In this document: piece after piece, positions 53,132 through 62,462 of the stretch
Position numbering within the stretch: position 1 is the stretch's first letter
Layout: every line of letters begins with the position of its first letter
Assembly: GCA_019694455.1 (NCBI GenBank)
Contig: JAIBBY010000004.1
Coordinates: 97,659 to 161,658 of the forward strand
Source of the DNA: Pirellulales bacterium
Lineage (GTDB): Bacteria > Planctomycetota > Planctomycetia > Pirellulales > JAEUIK01
Direction: 5' to 3'
DNA length: 64,000 bases
Notes under the pieces: model-generated
Database searches by the model: none
Told to the model about the DNA's origin: nothing
What the model saw: the letters and a program-made list of their open reading frames with translations, nothing else
Made by a program: the position numbers and the translations under genes

Positions 53132-54700
53132 ATGAGCGTTTTTCTCGGGATCGATATCGGCACCTCGGGCACAAAAACCCTGGCGATGGACGCCAGCGGC
53201 AATATTCTCGCCGAGTCGACCGAAACCTATCCGCTGCATCACCCCCGCCCGCTTTGGTCGGAGCAGGATCCCGAAGATTGGTGGCGGGCAACGGTCAAGA
53301 CGATCCGCAGCGTGGTGCGGCAGGCCAAGCTCAAGCCCGCGGACGTCAAGGCCATTGGTCTGTCGGGCCAAATGCACGGTTCGGTGTTTCTCGACGAGCG
53401 CGATCGGGTGATTCGCCCAGCCCTGCTTTGGAACGATCAGCGCACGGCTGCCGAATGCGATGAGATCGAGCGTCGTGTGGGGGGGCGACGGCGGTTGATC
53501 AAGCTGGTCGCCAATCCGGCGTTGACGGGATTCACCGCTCCCAAGATCCTTTGGCTGCGCAATCATGAGCCGCGCAACTACGAGCGGACCAAGAAGATTT
53601 TGCTGCCCAAGGATGATGTCCGCCGCCGTCTGACGGGTGAATACGCCACCGACGTGAGCGACGCCAGCGGCATGCTGTTGCTCGATGTGAAGAAGCGCGA
53701 CTGGTCGCGCCCCATGCTCGACGCGCTCGACATCGACGTGAATCTGTTGGCCCGCTGTTACGAATCGGAAGAGCCAACTGGCAAACTCATCACCGCCGCC
53801 GCCAAGGAGTTGGGGCTCACCACCGAGTGCGTCGTGGTGGGCGGAGCGGGCGATTGCGCCGCCAACGCCGTGGGCACGGGCGTGGTCAGCCGGGGCACGC
53901 TGTCGACCTCCATTGGCACCTCAGGCATCATGTTCGTCCATAGCGACGAGGTGACGATCGATCCCGAGGGGCGGCTGCATACTTTTTGCCATGCCGTGCG
54001 CGGCAAGTGGCACATGATGGGAGTCAGCCTTTCGGGCGGCGTTTGTCTGCAATGGCTCCGCAATCAATTTGGCGAGGAACTGGGAAAGAGCGCCAATGCG
54101 GATCCCTACGAGCTCCTGGTCGGCGAAGCGAGCGCGATCGCGGCAGGCAGCGAAGGGCTGTACTTCTTGCCCTACCTATCTGGCGAGCGCACGCCGCATG
54201 CCGATCCCGACGCGCGCGCGTGTTTCATTGGCCTCACATTGGCGCATACCCGGGGCCATTTAACGCGGGCGGTGATGGAGGGGGTGGCCTATGCCATGCG
54301 CGACAGTCTGGAGATTATCCGCTCGCTGCAAGTCCCAGTGCGGCAGATTCGCGCCTCGGGAGGGGGCTCGCGAATTCAGCTCTGGCGGCAAATCCAGGCC
54401 GATGTGTTCGGCCAGAAGGTCGTGAGTTTGCAGGCCGAGCAAGGACCGGCGTTTGGCGTGGCGCTATTGGCGGCAGTTGGGGCCGGCGCGTTCAAATCGG
54501 TGGAAGAGGCGTGCAAGGCCACGATTCGAGTGGTGAAAGAAACGCCAGCCGATCGCGCCGCCAGCAAACGCTACAATGCCGGGTTTCCTATCTATCAACA
54601 GCTTTATCGTTCGCTCCGGACCGATTTTAAGTCGATATCGGCGGTGGAGCATCCTCCCCAGCCACGCAAGAAGGCCGAGCCGGCCGCCGCGTCTGCCTAA
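53132..54700 (+). CDS. xylB: Xylulokinase
   Basis: 522 aa FGGY kinase. [15 protein letters not shown] (phosphate-1), [12 protein letters not shown] (sugar-binding signature of xylulokinase), [26 protein letters not shown] and the C-terminal [19 protein letters not shown] (adenine site) all fit XylB. The enzyme phosphorylates D-xylulose to xylulose-5-phosphate in the cytoplasm. The C-terminal tail (about 20 residues, Ala/Lys/Pro-rich) is additional. The next gene starts 36 bases downstream on the same strand but is not an obvious pathway partner. Confidence 0.93.
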   Translation: MSVFLGIDIGTSGTKTLAMDASGNILAESTETYPLHHPRPLWSEQDPEDWWRATVKTIRSVVRQAKLKPADVKAIGLSGQMHGSVFLDERDRVIRPALLWNDQRTAAECDEIERRVGGRRRLIKLVANPALTGFTAPKILWLRNHEPRNYERTKKILLPKDDVRRRLTGEYATDVSDASGMLLLDVKKRDWSRPMLDALDIDVNLLARCYESEEPTGKLITAAAKELGLTTECVVVGGAGDCAANAVGTGVVSRGTLSTSIGTSGIMFVHSDEVTIDPEGRLHTFCHAVRGKWHMMGVSLSGGVCLQWLRNQFGEELGKSANADPYELLVGEASAIAAGSEGLYFLPYLSGERTPHADPDARACFIGLTLAHTRGHLTRAVMEGVAYAMRDSLEIIRSLQVPVRQIRASGGGSRIQLWRQIQADVFGQKVVSLQAEQGPAFGVALLAAVGAGAFKSVEEACKATIRVVKETPADRAASKRYNAGFPIYQQLYRSLRTDFKSISAVEHPPQPRKKAEPAAASA

Positions 54701-54736
54701 CGCCGCAGCGTGCCGCATAACCCGGAGGGACATTCG

Positions 54737-55693
54737 GTGGGCACACTATTTCTCGCCGAGAGCGATGTGCGGCAAGTCCTCGACATGCCGAGCGCCATTG
54801 AGCGGGTGCGCGAGTGCTTTCGACAGCTTGCCGCGGGGCGGGCCGAGAATGTCCCTCGGCATCGAGCATCGGCGCCGGGCGCCGTGCTGCATACCATGAG
54901 CGCGGCGGCGGGCTACCTGGGCATGCTCGGCTGGAAATGCTATCTCACCACCAAGCGGGGGGCGCAATTTCATTTTGGGCTGTACGAGCAGGCGACTGGC
55001 CAACTCGTGGCGCTAATACAGGCCGATCGACTGGGACAAATCCGCACTGGCGCCACCACTGGCGTGGCGGTCGATCACTTGGCGCATCAGCAAGTCGACG
55101 AAATGGGCCTGATCGGCACGGGGTGGCAAGCCGAGGCGCAATTGACCGCGGTCGCCGCCGTGCGCCGTGTCCACAAGGCGTATGTCTACAGTCGCGATCC
55201 AGAACGTCGGCGCGAGTTCGCCCGGCAGATGCAATCAAAACTCGCCATCGAGGTGGCGCCGGTCGGTCAGCCACACGATGCTGTCGAGGATTTGCCGGTG
55301 GTGATCACCGCCACGACCAGCGCCCAGCCCGTGCTGGATGGGCGCTGGTTGGCCGAAGGAAGTCTGCTTTGCGCCATGGGATCGAACTGGCTTGGCCGGG
55401 CGGAGGTCGACGTCGAAGCAGTGCGCCGCGCCGATCGCATTGTGTGCGACAGCGTGGAGTGTTGTCGCCGAGAAGCTGGCGACTTCACCACGGCGATCGA
55501 GTTGGGGGTGTTCGATTGGTCGCGCGCCGTCGAACTTGCCGATGTGGTGGCTGGGCGCGCCATGGGACAGCGCAATCCCGCCGCGGTGATTCTGTTCAAG
55601 TCGGTCGGCATGGCGCTGGAGGATGTCGCTGTGGCGACGCTGGTTTATGAACGCGCCAAGGCACAGGGATTAGGTCGCGACGTGGACCTATAA
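54737..55693 (+). CDS. Ornithine cyclodeaminase/mu-crystallin family protein
   Basis: 318 aa. MGTLFLAESDVRQVLDMPSAIE is the usual N-terminus; KCYLTTKRGAQFHF and DRLGQIRTGATTGVAVDHLA hold the substrate and NAD contact segments; GLIGTGWQAEAQL is the Rossmann loop. Members are ornithine cyclodeaminase, alanine dehydrogenase or imine reductases, so the substrate is open. GTG 54737 is chosen because GGAGGG at 54724-54729 is 7 bases upstream; an in-frame GTG at 54710 lacks a site. Confidence 0.82.
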   Translation: MGTLFLAESDVRQVLDMPSAIERVRECFRQLAAGRAENVPRHRASAPGAVLHTMSAAAGYLGMLGWKCYLTTKRGAQFHFGLYEQATGQLVALIQADRLGQIRTGATTGVAVDHLAHQQVDEMGLIGTGWQAEAQLTAVAAVRRVHKAYVYSRDPERRREFARQMQSKLAIEVAPVGQPHDAVEDLPVVITATTSAQPVLDGRWLAEGSLLCAMGSNWLGRAEVDVEAVRRADRIVCDSVECCRREAGDFTTAIELGVFDWSRAVELADVVAGRAMGQRNPAAVILFKSVGMALEDVAVATLVYERAKAQGLGRDVDL

Positions 55694-55707
55694 GGAGTGC
55701 GCTCGCC

Positions 55708-56001
55708 ATGTCCGTCACGCCTCTATGGAAGATTCGTTCCGGGCAATTTGCTGGCTGGCATACCAACAACGCTTTGTACAACGACGCCGGCGATCATGTT
55801 GGATACCTCGCCGGCCATATTGCCTACGGGCTCGATGGCCGACCACTGGGCGAGCTTCACCAGGCCGAATGGATCGGCCGAAGACGCGGCGCGCATTACC
55901 CTGCGGGTGAAACGCATCCCGTCTGCGGGAGCGTGGCGCATGCCCGGTTGCCCGACCGAGCGGGGTTGTCCGTGCCCGACTGGACCGATCCGGCGCCTTG
56001 A
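55708..56001 (+). CDS. Small 4-fold beta-flower-like protein
   Basis: 97 aa. Repeated short beta motifs (FAGWHTNNALYNDAGDHVGYL, GHIAYGLDGRPLGELH) resemble the 4-fold beta-flower family whose function is unknown. ATG 55708 follows AAGGAG by 10 bases and 14 bases after the upstream stop. The C-terminal third is disordered-looking. I can only describe it, not assign a role. Confidence 0.55.
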   Translation: MSVTPLWKIRSGQFAGWHTNNALYNDAGDHVGYLAGHIAYGLDGRPLGELHQAEWIGRRRGAHYPAGETHPVCGSVAHARLPDRAGLSVPDWTDPAP

Positions 56002-56066
56002 TGCAAACTAGCTATACGATTCTGCGCCGATTCATTGCCACCATTGAGTTTCACCGCGTTTAGCTG

Positions 56067-56726
56067 ATGCCGCCCCGTACGATCGCAATTGGAGACATTC
56101 ATGGCTGTCTGGCCGCGCTCGATCGGGTGTTGGCGGCCATCGAGCCTTTGGCCAACGATACGCTGATCGTACTGGGCGACTACGTCGATCGCGGCTCCGA
56201 CAGTCGCGGCGTTATTGCTCGGCTGCGACAGCTTGCGGAGCGCTGCCGACTGGTGGTGCTGACCGGCAATCATGAAGAGATGCTGCTCGCCGCGCGCGAT
56301 GACGAGGTGGAACGCGACGCCTGGTTGCGCTACGGTGGCGCCGAAACATTGGCGTCGTACGGCGCCGCCAGCCTGGAAGGCTTGCCAGCCGCCGACATCG
56401 AATGGATATTGCAAGGCGCCGACGGATTCGAAACGGCGACTCATTTGTTCGTACATGCCAACTATCTGCCCGACCTGCCGCTTGCCCGCCAGCCCGTGGA
56501 GGTGCTGCGCTGGGAGTCGCTGTGGCAGCGAGTGCCGCCACGGCATATCAGCGGAAAAATCGCCATTGTAGGCCACACAGCGCAACATGAGGGCGAAATC
56601 TGGGACTTGGGGCATTTGCTTTGCATCGACACCTATTGTCACGGCGGCGGTTGGCTCACGGCCATGGAGGTCGACACACGGCAAGTGTGGCAGGCCAGCC
56701 GTGCCGGCGAACTGCGCGCTAAATAA
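56067..56726 (+). CDS. PPP-family serine/threonine metallophosphatase
   Basis: 219 aa calcineurin-type phosphatase with the three core motifs GDIHGCLAALD, GDYVDRGSDS and GNHEEMLL, plus VGHTAQHEG near the C-terminus, all metal-binding or catalytic. The short length and LFVHANYLPDLPL segment resemble bacterial PrpA/ApaH-like enzymes, which dephosphorylate proteins or hydrolyse dinucleoside polyphosphates. Substrate is not known. Confidence 0.88.
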   Translation: MPPRTIAIGDIHGCLAALDRVLAAIEPLANDTLIVLGDYVDRGSDSRGVIARLRQLAERCRLVVLTGNHEEMLLAARDDEVERDAWLRYGGAETLASYGAASLEGLPAADIEWILQGADGFETATHLFVHANYLPDLPLARQPVEVLRWESLWQRVPPRHISGKIAIVGHTAQHEGEIWDLGHLLCIDTYCHGGGWLTAMEVDTRQVWQASRAGELRAK

Positions 56727-56819
56727 TCGCCGTCTGACCACAGCATTGTCGTTGCTCGCGGCCGACTTGCCGTAAAATGAACGCCAGACGATCCGCGACG
56801 TCGGCATGAGGCATCGGTC

Positions 56820-57623
56820 ATGAGCCTGTTGCAAGCTACTACTTCGACAACTTCCCCGTCGCTAGTGCTCGATGAGCGCGATGGCGCGGTGGCCATCTTA
56901 ACGCTCAATCATCCGGCGCGGCGCAATGTGCTGTCGAGCGCTCTGTTGGCGGAACTGCTCGCTCGACTCGAATCGGTTGCCGCTGATCGTGGTGTTCGCT
57001 GTCTGATTCTCGCGGCTAGCGGCCCAGTGTTCTCGGCCGGGCACGATCTGGCCGAGTTGCTTGCCGCCGACGCGGAGCAACTGCAGTCCATATTTTCGCT
57101 CTGTACCCGCGTGATGGAGACCATTCGGCTGGCGCCGAAGCCGGTCATTGCACAAGTGCAAGGCATCGCCACCGCCGCCGGTTGCCAATTGGCCGCCACG
57201 TGCGACCTGATCGTCGCCAGTCGAGCGGCAAGCTTCGCCACGCCAGGAGTGAAGATCGGCATGTTTTGCAGCACGCCGGCCGTGGCGCTGTCGCGAGCGG
57301 TACCCGCCAAGAAGGCGCTAGAAATGCTGTTCACCGGCATGCCGATCAGCGCGGCCGAAGCGGAGCGCTCTGGATTGGTGAACCAGGTAGTGGAGGCAGA
57401 GCGACTCGAAACGGCGACTCGCGCCTTGGCCCAGCGCATCGCAACCGCCAGCGGCGACACGCTCGCTCGTGGCAAACGCGCCTTCTACGCACAACTGGCG
57501 CTCGACCTCCCCGCCGCATACGATGTCGCCTGCCAGGCCATGGTCGACGGTGCCCAAACGCCAGACGGCCAAGAAGGCATGCGCGCGTTTATCGAAAAGC
57601 GCGAACCCCAGTGGCGCGATTGA
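56820..57623 (+). CDS. Enoyl-CoA hydratase/isomerase family protein
   Basis: 267 aa crotonase fold. LNHPARRNVLSSALLAELL, FSAGHDLAELL (CoA-binding oxyanion motif with FSAGHDL as in ECHDC3-type), QGIATAAGCQLAATCDLIVAS (second oxyanion strand) and the FTGMPISAAEAERSGLVNQVV region are all present. The second Glu of classical hydratases (after AGC) is replaced by Ala/Gln text (GCQLAATCDL), so hydration is uncertain and the protein may be an isomerase or related. Upstream gene is the metallophosphatase, downstream gene is convergent. Confidence 0.85.
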   Translation: MSLLQATTSTTSPSLVLDERDGAVAILTLNHPARRNVLSSALLAELLARLESVAADRGVRCLILAASGPVFSAGHDLAELLAADAEQLQSIFSLCTRVMETIRLAPKPVIAQVQGIATAAGCQLAATCDLIVASRAASFATPGVKIGMFCSTPAVALSRAVPAKKALEMLFTGMPISAAEAERSGLVNQVVEAERLETATRALAQRIATASGDTLARGKRAFYAQLALDLPAAYDVACQAMVDGAQTPDGQEGMRAFIEKREPQWRD

Positions 57624-57660
57624 CGTGCCTCGACATTCGCCCGTCGAAGCGACGGCGCGA

Positions 57661-58908
57661 TTAGCCAGGCTCGAGCGACCGCAAGGCGGCAATCAATCGA
57701 TCGACCTCTTCGGGCGTGTTGTAGTGCAACAGGCCAATGCGCACGAGTCCGTCGGGCTCCAAGCCCAGCGCTTCGGTCAATGGCAGCGCGTAAAAGTTGC
57801 CATGCCAGACAAATATGCCGTGCTCAGCCAACGCCAACGCCACTTCGCGCGGCTTGAGGCGGCGATGCGAGATGGAGATCGTCGGCACGCGCTCGTGCAA
57901 ACGCTTTCGATCCGTGATCCCCCAGACTTTCACGCTCGGCAGGGTATCCAATCCATCCAATAGTTGCATAAGCAGTCCGCGCTCGTGGACGGCGATCAGT
58001 TCATACGATCGAGCTAGCGCCTCGCGGCGCGGCGTATGCGCAGGTGACTGCGACAGTGATTGCAAGTAGTCAATCGCGGCCAGCGTGCCCGCGATCGCCT
58101 CGTGGCTTTGCGTGCCCGTCATCCAGCGATCGGGCAGAGATTCGGCCGCGGGCCGCACTTTGTAGGCCGGCAACGCTTCCAATAGCGAGCGCCGTCCCCA
58201 AAGGATGCCGAGGTGTGGGCCAAAGAATTTGTACGCCGAACAGGCCAGGAAATCGCAGTTCCACGCGGCGATGTCGGGCAAGGCGTGCGGGGCATAATGT
58301 ACCGCGTCCAGGAACACCAGCGCGCCGACCGCGTGCGCCAATTGCGATATTTCGCCCACCGGGTTAATTGTGCCGACCGCGTTCGACGCGCAGCCGACCG
58401 CCACCAGTCGCGTCCGGGGAGAGAGTTGCCTGCGCAGATCGTCCATGTCGAGCGTGCAATCGTCCGTTATGGCGACATGCCGCACGATCGCGCCGGCGTC
58501 ACGCGCAGCCAACACCCACGGAGTGACGTTGGCGTCGTGATCGAGGCGTGTGACGACCACTTCGTCTCCCGATCGCCAAGTCCGCGCCAGAGCGCGCGAC
58601 AGCGCGAAGGTAAGGCTGGTCATGTTGGCGCCAACGACGACTTCGCCTGGGTCGGCGGCGCCCACGAAGTCGGCCGCCGCATGATGCGCTTGCGCGAGCA
58701 TCGCATCGCTTTGGCGGCTGGTGGCGAACACGCCGCCGTGGTTGGCGTTCGTGTGCAATAGGTAGCGCGACACGGCATCGGCCACGGCCTGCGGAACCTG
58801 GCTGCCGGCGGGGCCATCGAAGAACACAGCGGGGCGCTCGCCGCATTGCGTTTGCAGCGCCGGAAATTGCTGGCGCAACTGCGGCACGTCGAGGCGATTG
58901 AGGGTCAC
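57661..58908 (-). CDS. Class V aminotransferase, cysteine-desulfurase-like
   Basis: 415 aa. PLP lysine in CSAYKFFGPHLGILWG, ADPGEVVVGANMTSLTFALSRALARTW near the N-terminus, and DAVHYAPHALPD (Asp contacting PLP) fit the class V/Csd-like group annotated as cysteine-desulfurase-like proteins. A catalytic cysteine loop is not evident at the SufS place, so desulfurase activity is unproven. The ATG overlaps the previous gene's stop (ATGA on the minus strand), tying it to DUF1445 and PaaK-like genes in one operon. Confidence 0.82.
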   Translation of the reverse strand: MTLNRLDVPQLRQQFPALQTQCGERPAVFFDGPAGSQVPQAVADAVSRYLLHTNANHGGVFATSRQSDAMLAQAHHAAADFVGAADPGEVVVGANMTSLTFALSRALARTWRSGDEVVVTRLDHDANVTPWVLAARDAGAIVRHVAITDDCTLDMDDLRRQLSPRTRLVAVGCASNAVGTINPVGEISQLAHAVGALVFLDAVHYAPHALPDIAAWNCDFLACSAYKFFGPHLGILWGRRSLLEALPAYKVRPAAESLPDRWMTGTQSHEAIAGTLAAIDYLQSLSQSPAHTPRREALARSYELIAVHERGLLMQLLDGLDTLPSVKVWGITDRKRLHERVPTISISHRRLKPREVALALAEHGIFVWHGNFYALPLTEALGLEPDGLVRIGLLHYNTPEEVDRLIAALRSLEPG

Positions 58909-59747
58909 TCAGCGTTCTCCCGGGTAGGTTGTCGAAACGAGGCGTCGGTTCGATCGGTGATGAACATGCAGCCAGGACTGTGGGTGATGCAGATCGGTGG
59001 CCGAGCAGCCGCCAAGGCCAATTGCGGCGTAACGCCGCAGGCCCAAAAGACCGGCAACTCGCACTCGTCAATCGTGACCGCATCGCCAAAATCGGGCCGG
59101 CTGAGATCATCGACGCCCAAGGCGGCGGGATCGCCAATATGAATCGGCGCGCCGTGCATGGTGGGAAACTCCGCTGTGATGCGGATAACGTCGGCGATCT
59201 GCTCCGCGGGATAAGGACGCATGCTGACCACAAGTGGACCGGCGAACGGTCCGGCACTGGCGCAGGCAATGCGAGTGCGATACATCGGCACGTTGCGCCC
59301 TTGATCGATATGCCGCACCGGCAGGCCGGCGGCGACGAGCGCCGACTCGAACGTGAACGAGCAACCGATCAAGAAGCTCACCAGATCGTCGCACCACAGA
59401 CTGGCTATATCGCTGGGTTGCAAGGAATCAGCGATGCCTTCTCGAAAGACGCGATACTTTGGCACATCGGTCCGCAAATCGGCATCTGCGGCAAGTCCAT
59501 GTGGCACGGGATCACCAGGCGAGGTGCGCAGCAGCAAGGGACAGGGCCGCGGATTTTGTTGGCAGAAGCGTTCAAAATCGTCCGCGTAATCCGCTGGTAG
59601 GACAACAAGATTTGCCTGCGCATAGCCGCGCCCCAGTCCCGCTGTCGGGCCAGACCACTGACCAGCGCGAATGGCCGCGCGAACTTCAGCGGCGGAGGCG
59701 TCGCGGAATTCAGTCGCTTCGAACGGGCCAGAGTGCGCGCGTGTCAT
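58905..59747 (-). CDS. DUF1445/D-glutamate-cyclase-family putative hydro-lyase
   Basis: 280 aa. The text RAGQWSGPTAGLGRGYAQANLVVLP, FLIGCSFTFESAL, GRNVPMYRTRI, FAGPLVVSMRP and FWACGVTPQLA are the conserved blocks of the DUF1445 (YcsI) family, related to mammalian D-glutamate cyclase. A role in cyclic or enamine amino-acid chemistry is possible. ATG 59747 (MTRAHSGPFEATEF) is preferred over the longer frame to 59813. One base separates it from the PaaK-like stop, and its own stop overlaps the next start. Confidence 0.8.
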   Translation of the reverse strand: MTRAHSGPFEATEFRDASAAEVRAAIRAGQWSGPTAGLGRGYAQANLVVLPADYADDFERFCQQNPRPCPLLLRTSPGDPVPHGLAADADLRTDVPKYRVFREGIADSLQPSDIASLWCDDLVSFLIGCSFTFESALVAAGLPVRHIDQGRNVPMYRTRIACASAGPFAGPLVVSMRPYPAEQIADVIRITAEFPTMHGAPIHIGDPAALGVDDLSRPDFGDAVTIDECELPVFWACGVTPQLALAAARPPICITHSPGCMFITDRTDASFRQPTRENAE

Positions 59748-59748
59748 G

Positions 59749-61029
59749 TCACCCCTTGCCGCGTTCGTCGATAAAACGGCGCCCCTTCCCCTCAAAGCGC
59801 GGCAGGGAGCCAATCGCGGCCAGTTTCACCTCCACCTTCAGCCCCAGTCGCGTGCGCAGCTCTTCGAGAACGCGCTGCGGCTGCGCCAGCCGATCTTCGA
59901 TTTCCAAATACAGAAAGTCCATCGCGCCCTGTTTGCGGGCGCAGACTCGATACTCGACGATTTCCGGGAAGCTGCGCACGATGTGTTCGATGGCGCTGGG
60001 AAAGATGTTGACTCCGCGAATGACCAACATGTCGTCGGCGCGGCCGAGAATTCCGCCGTCGAGAAACACAAACCCGCGTCCCGATTTACTCCACCGCGGC
60101 CGCACCAGGTCGCCCGTGCGATAGCGAATGATGGGGCAGCCCACGCGGCCGAGCGCGGTGAGCACCAATTCGGACAGTTCCCCCTCCTCGGCCGGCGTGC
60201 CGTGCGCGACGGAGAGGAACTCGGGCAGAAACTCGCTCTCGTTGATATAGAGGCCATTGCCGTCGGGATCGCCATAGCCCCAGGGGCCAATCTCGGAGGC
60301 GCCGGCATGATCGAAGACTTGCGCCTGCCAGGCGGCTGCGATTCGTTCGCGCGTGGAGGGAATGGAGCCCCCCGGCTCGCCCGCCAGCACGATGGTTTGC
60401 ACTCCCAGCGAGGCGACATCCAATTGATGGGTCGCTCCTGATTCGGCCATGTGCAAGGCATAGCTCGGCGTGCAAAAGAGGATTTGTCCGCCAGCGGCGC
60501 GCAATAACTCCAGACGCCCGAGTGTCGAGAGCCCGCCGCCGGGCACCACCAGACAGCCGCGCTCGACACAGGAGTCGTGCGCGCTCCAAAAGCCGACGAA
60601 GGGGCCGAATGAGAAAGCCATGAACACACAGTGTGCTGGCTCAATGCCAACTGCGTCGAGCACAAACTGCCAGCAGTGCATCCACCAGCGCCAGTCTTCG
60701 GCAGTGTCGACCACCAGCATCGGCCGACCGCGCGTGCCAGAGGTTTGGTGCAGGCGCACGTAGCGTTCGGTGGGAAATGTCTGATTGCGGCTGAGTTGGC
60801 CCGAGCGTCGAGCGGCCATCAACTCTTCTTTGTAGGTGAACGGCAGCTTGCCCAGTTCGTCGAGCGACATGCTGGGGAGTCGCAGATCGGCGAACTTCTC
60901 ACGATAGAACTGATTGTGCGGCAAGATTTGCTCGAGAAGCTGTTTGCATCGCGCGAGTTGATGGGCCTGTAAACCCTCGCGATCGAGTTGCAGCAGTCGG
61001 GAGCGATCTTCGGCTGTGGCGCTGGTCAT
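59749..61029 (-). CDS. Phenylacetate-CoA ligase-like AMP-forming enzyme
   Basis: 426 aa, the PaaK size. The P-loop-like HQTSGTRGRPMLVVDT, YRTGDLVRPRW (A8 hinge with Asp-Leu), and C-terminal GRADDMLVIRGVNIFPSAIE are diagnostic of the phenylacetate-CoA ligase subfamily, which activates aromatic or other acids as acyl-adenylates and then CoA thioesters. FDHAGASEIGPWGYG is the A5 adenine region. ATG 61029 (MTSATAEDRSRL) is preferred; upstream in-frame ATGs exist to 61053. First gene of a tight minus-strand operon with DUF1445 and the class V aminotransferase. Confidence 0.87.
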   Translation of the reverse strand: MTSATAEDRSRLLQLDREGLQAHQLARCKQLLEQILPHNQFYREKFADLRLPSMSLDELGKLPFTYKEELMAARRSGQLSRNQTFPTERYVRLHQTSGTRGRPMLVVDTAEDWRWWMHCWQFVLDAVGIEPAHCVFMAFSFGPFVGFWSAHDSCVERGCLVVPGGGLSTLGRLELLRAAGGQILFCTPSYALHMAESGATHQLDVASLGVQTIVLAGEPGGSIPSTRERIAAAWQAQVFDHAGASEIGPWGYGDPDGNGLYINESEFLPEFLSVAHGTPAEEGELSELVLTALGRVGCPIIRYRTGDLVRPRWSKSGRGFVFLDGGILGRADDMLVIRGVNIFPSAIEHIVRSFPEIVEYRVCARKQGAMDFLYLEIEDRLAQPQRVLEELRTRLGLKVEVKLAAIGSLPRFEGKGRRFIDERGKG

Positions 61030-61148
61030 GTCACGCATCATACGCCAGCACATGGGGCGCGGGCGAGTAGCGCCGCTAGCCAGTGGCGAATACCGCCATT
61101 AAGCTACGGACCATCCTGATTTCATCTTTTCCCAGGCGCAAAATTGAG

Positions 61149-62462
61149 ATGCAGCCCGCAGCCAACAAAAGAGCGCTACTGGTTATATTTCTTACGGTCT
61201 TCATCGATTTACTCGGCTTTGGGATGGTGATTCCGCTGCTGCCGGTTTATGCTCGGCTCTTCACCGACGATCAAACCGGCTGGGTGATTGGCGCACTGAT
61301 GGCGTCGTTTTCGGCCATGCAGTTTCTGTTCGCCCCGATCTGGGGAAGAGTGTCGGACCGCGTGGGCCGACGCCCCATTTTGGTGTTGGGCCTGGCCGGA
61401 TCGGTGGTGTTCTACGCGTTGTTCGGTGTCGCCAGTTCAATGCGAAGCCTGACCCTACTGTTCGTTTCTCGCATTGGCGCCGGTATCTGCGGGGCCACCA
61501 TCTCCACGGCGCAGGCGTATATCGCCGATGTCACCACCATCGCCAACCGGGCACGCGGGATGGCGCTAATTGGCGCCGCCTTTGGCATGGGGTTCACCTT
61601 TGGTCCTTTGATCGCGGCTGTGGCGCTGTTCGACAGCGCGCCAACAGTCCCCGCCGCGTCCGCGCATGCCGATACCGCCACCGAGGCCACCAGCCGTATT
61701 GAAGGCACAACGCATGCGGCCGAGGCCAGCCCCTGGCCAGGCTATCTGGCGGCCAGCCTGTCAGCCGTGGCGCTGGGCATGGCCATCTTTTACCTTCCCG
61801 AGTCGCTAAGTCCCAACAGCGAGCACGCGGGGCGGTCGATTTTGAGCCTCGACTCGTTGCGCGCCGCCGTGGCGATTCCGTCCATGCCGCTGCTGCTCGT
61901 CGCGGCGACGGTCACCGTGCTCTCGTTCGCCAATCTCGAGTCCACTATGTCGCTGTTGCTGGCCGTGCCGGCGGGGCATTTCGAGTTCGACCCCATGCAG
62001 ATACTGCTGGTTTACACCTTTATTGGTCTGGTGCTGAGCATTGCGCAAGGCGTGTTAGTGCGGCGCGTGGCAGGCCGCGTGCCCGAAGGAACGATGGCGC
62101 TGGTCGGTGGTGTGACCATGATCGTCGGTTATCTGCTGGTGCCGATGGCCAGCAAGGTCGGCAGTTTGCACCTGCTGTTGGCGGCGCTATTCATCGAAGT
62201 CACCGGCTTCGCGTTTCTGCCGACGGCGCTCAATTCGCTGATTTCGCGCCGCAGCGACCCCGCCAAGCAGGGCGGCATTTTGGGATTGAATCAGAGTATG
62301 AGTTCTCTGGCGCGCATCCTTGGACCGCTGATCGGCATACGACTCTTTTACTCGGGGCCGATGTTGCCGTATTGGTCCGCGGCGATCTTGATGGCTGGCG
62401 CCCTGGTGCTGGTGCAAGTGGCGGTGCGACGCGGGCGCGATTTTCACTCGCCGCGAGTCTGA
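61149..62462 (+). CDS. MFS transporter, TetA/DHA1 type
   Basis: 437 aa with 12 hydrophobic segments. The DHA1 motif A after helix 2 reads GRVSDRVGRRPILVLGL and an early D-L-L-G-F-G motif (FIDLLGFGMVIPLLP) is that of TetA-like drug:H+ antiporters. A Thr/Ala/Glu-rich loop of about 30 residues lies between helices 6 and 7 (around 61640-61740). ATG 61149 is the usual MFS start; the frame extends to 61083. Its end overlaps the convergent membrane-protein gene by 19 bases. Confidence 0.88.
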   Translation: MQPAANKRALLVIFLTVFIDLLGFGMVIPLLPVYARLFTDDQTGWVIGALMASFSAMQFLFAPIWGRVSDRVGRRPILVLGLAGSVVFYALFGVASSMRSLTLLFVSRIGAGICGATISTAQAYIADVTTIANRARGMALIGAAFGMGFTFGPLIAAVALFDSAPTVPAASAHADTATEATSRIEGTTHAAEASPWPGYLAASLSAVALGMAIFYLPESLSPNSEHAGRSILSLDSLRAAVAIPSMPLLLVAATVTVLSFANLESTMSLLLAVPAGHFEFDPMQILLVYTFIGLVLSIAQGVLVRRVAGRVPEGTMALVGGVTMIVGYLLVPMASKVGSLHLLLAALFIEVTGFAFLPTALNSLISRRSDPAKQGGILGLNQSMSSLARILGPLIGIRLFYSGPMLPYWSAAILMAGALVLVQVAVRRGRDFHSPRV

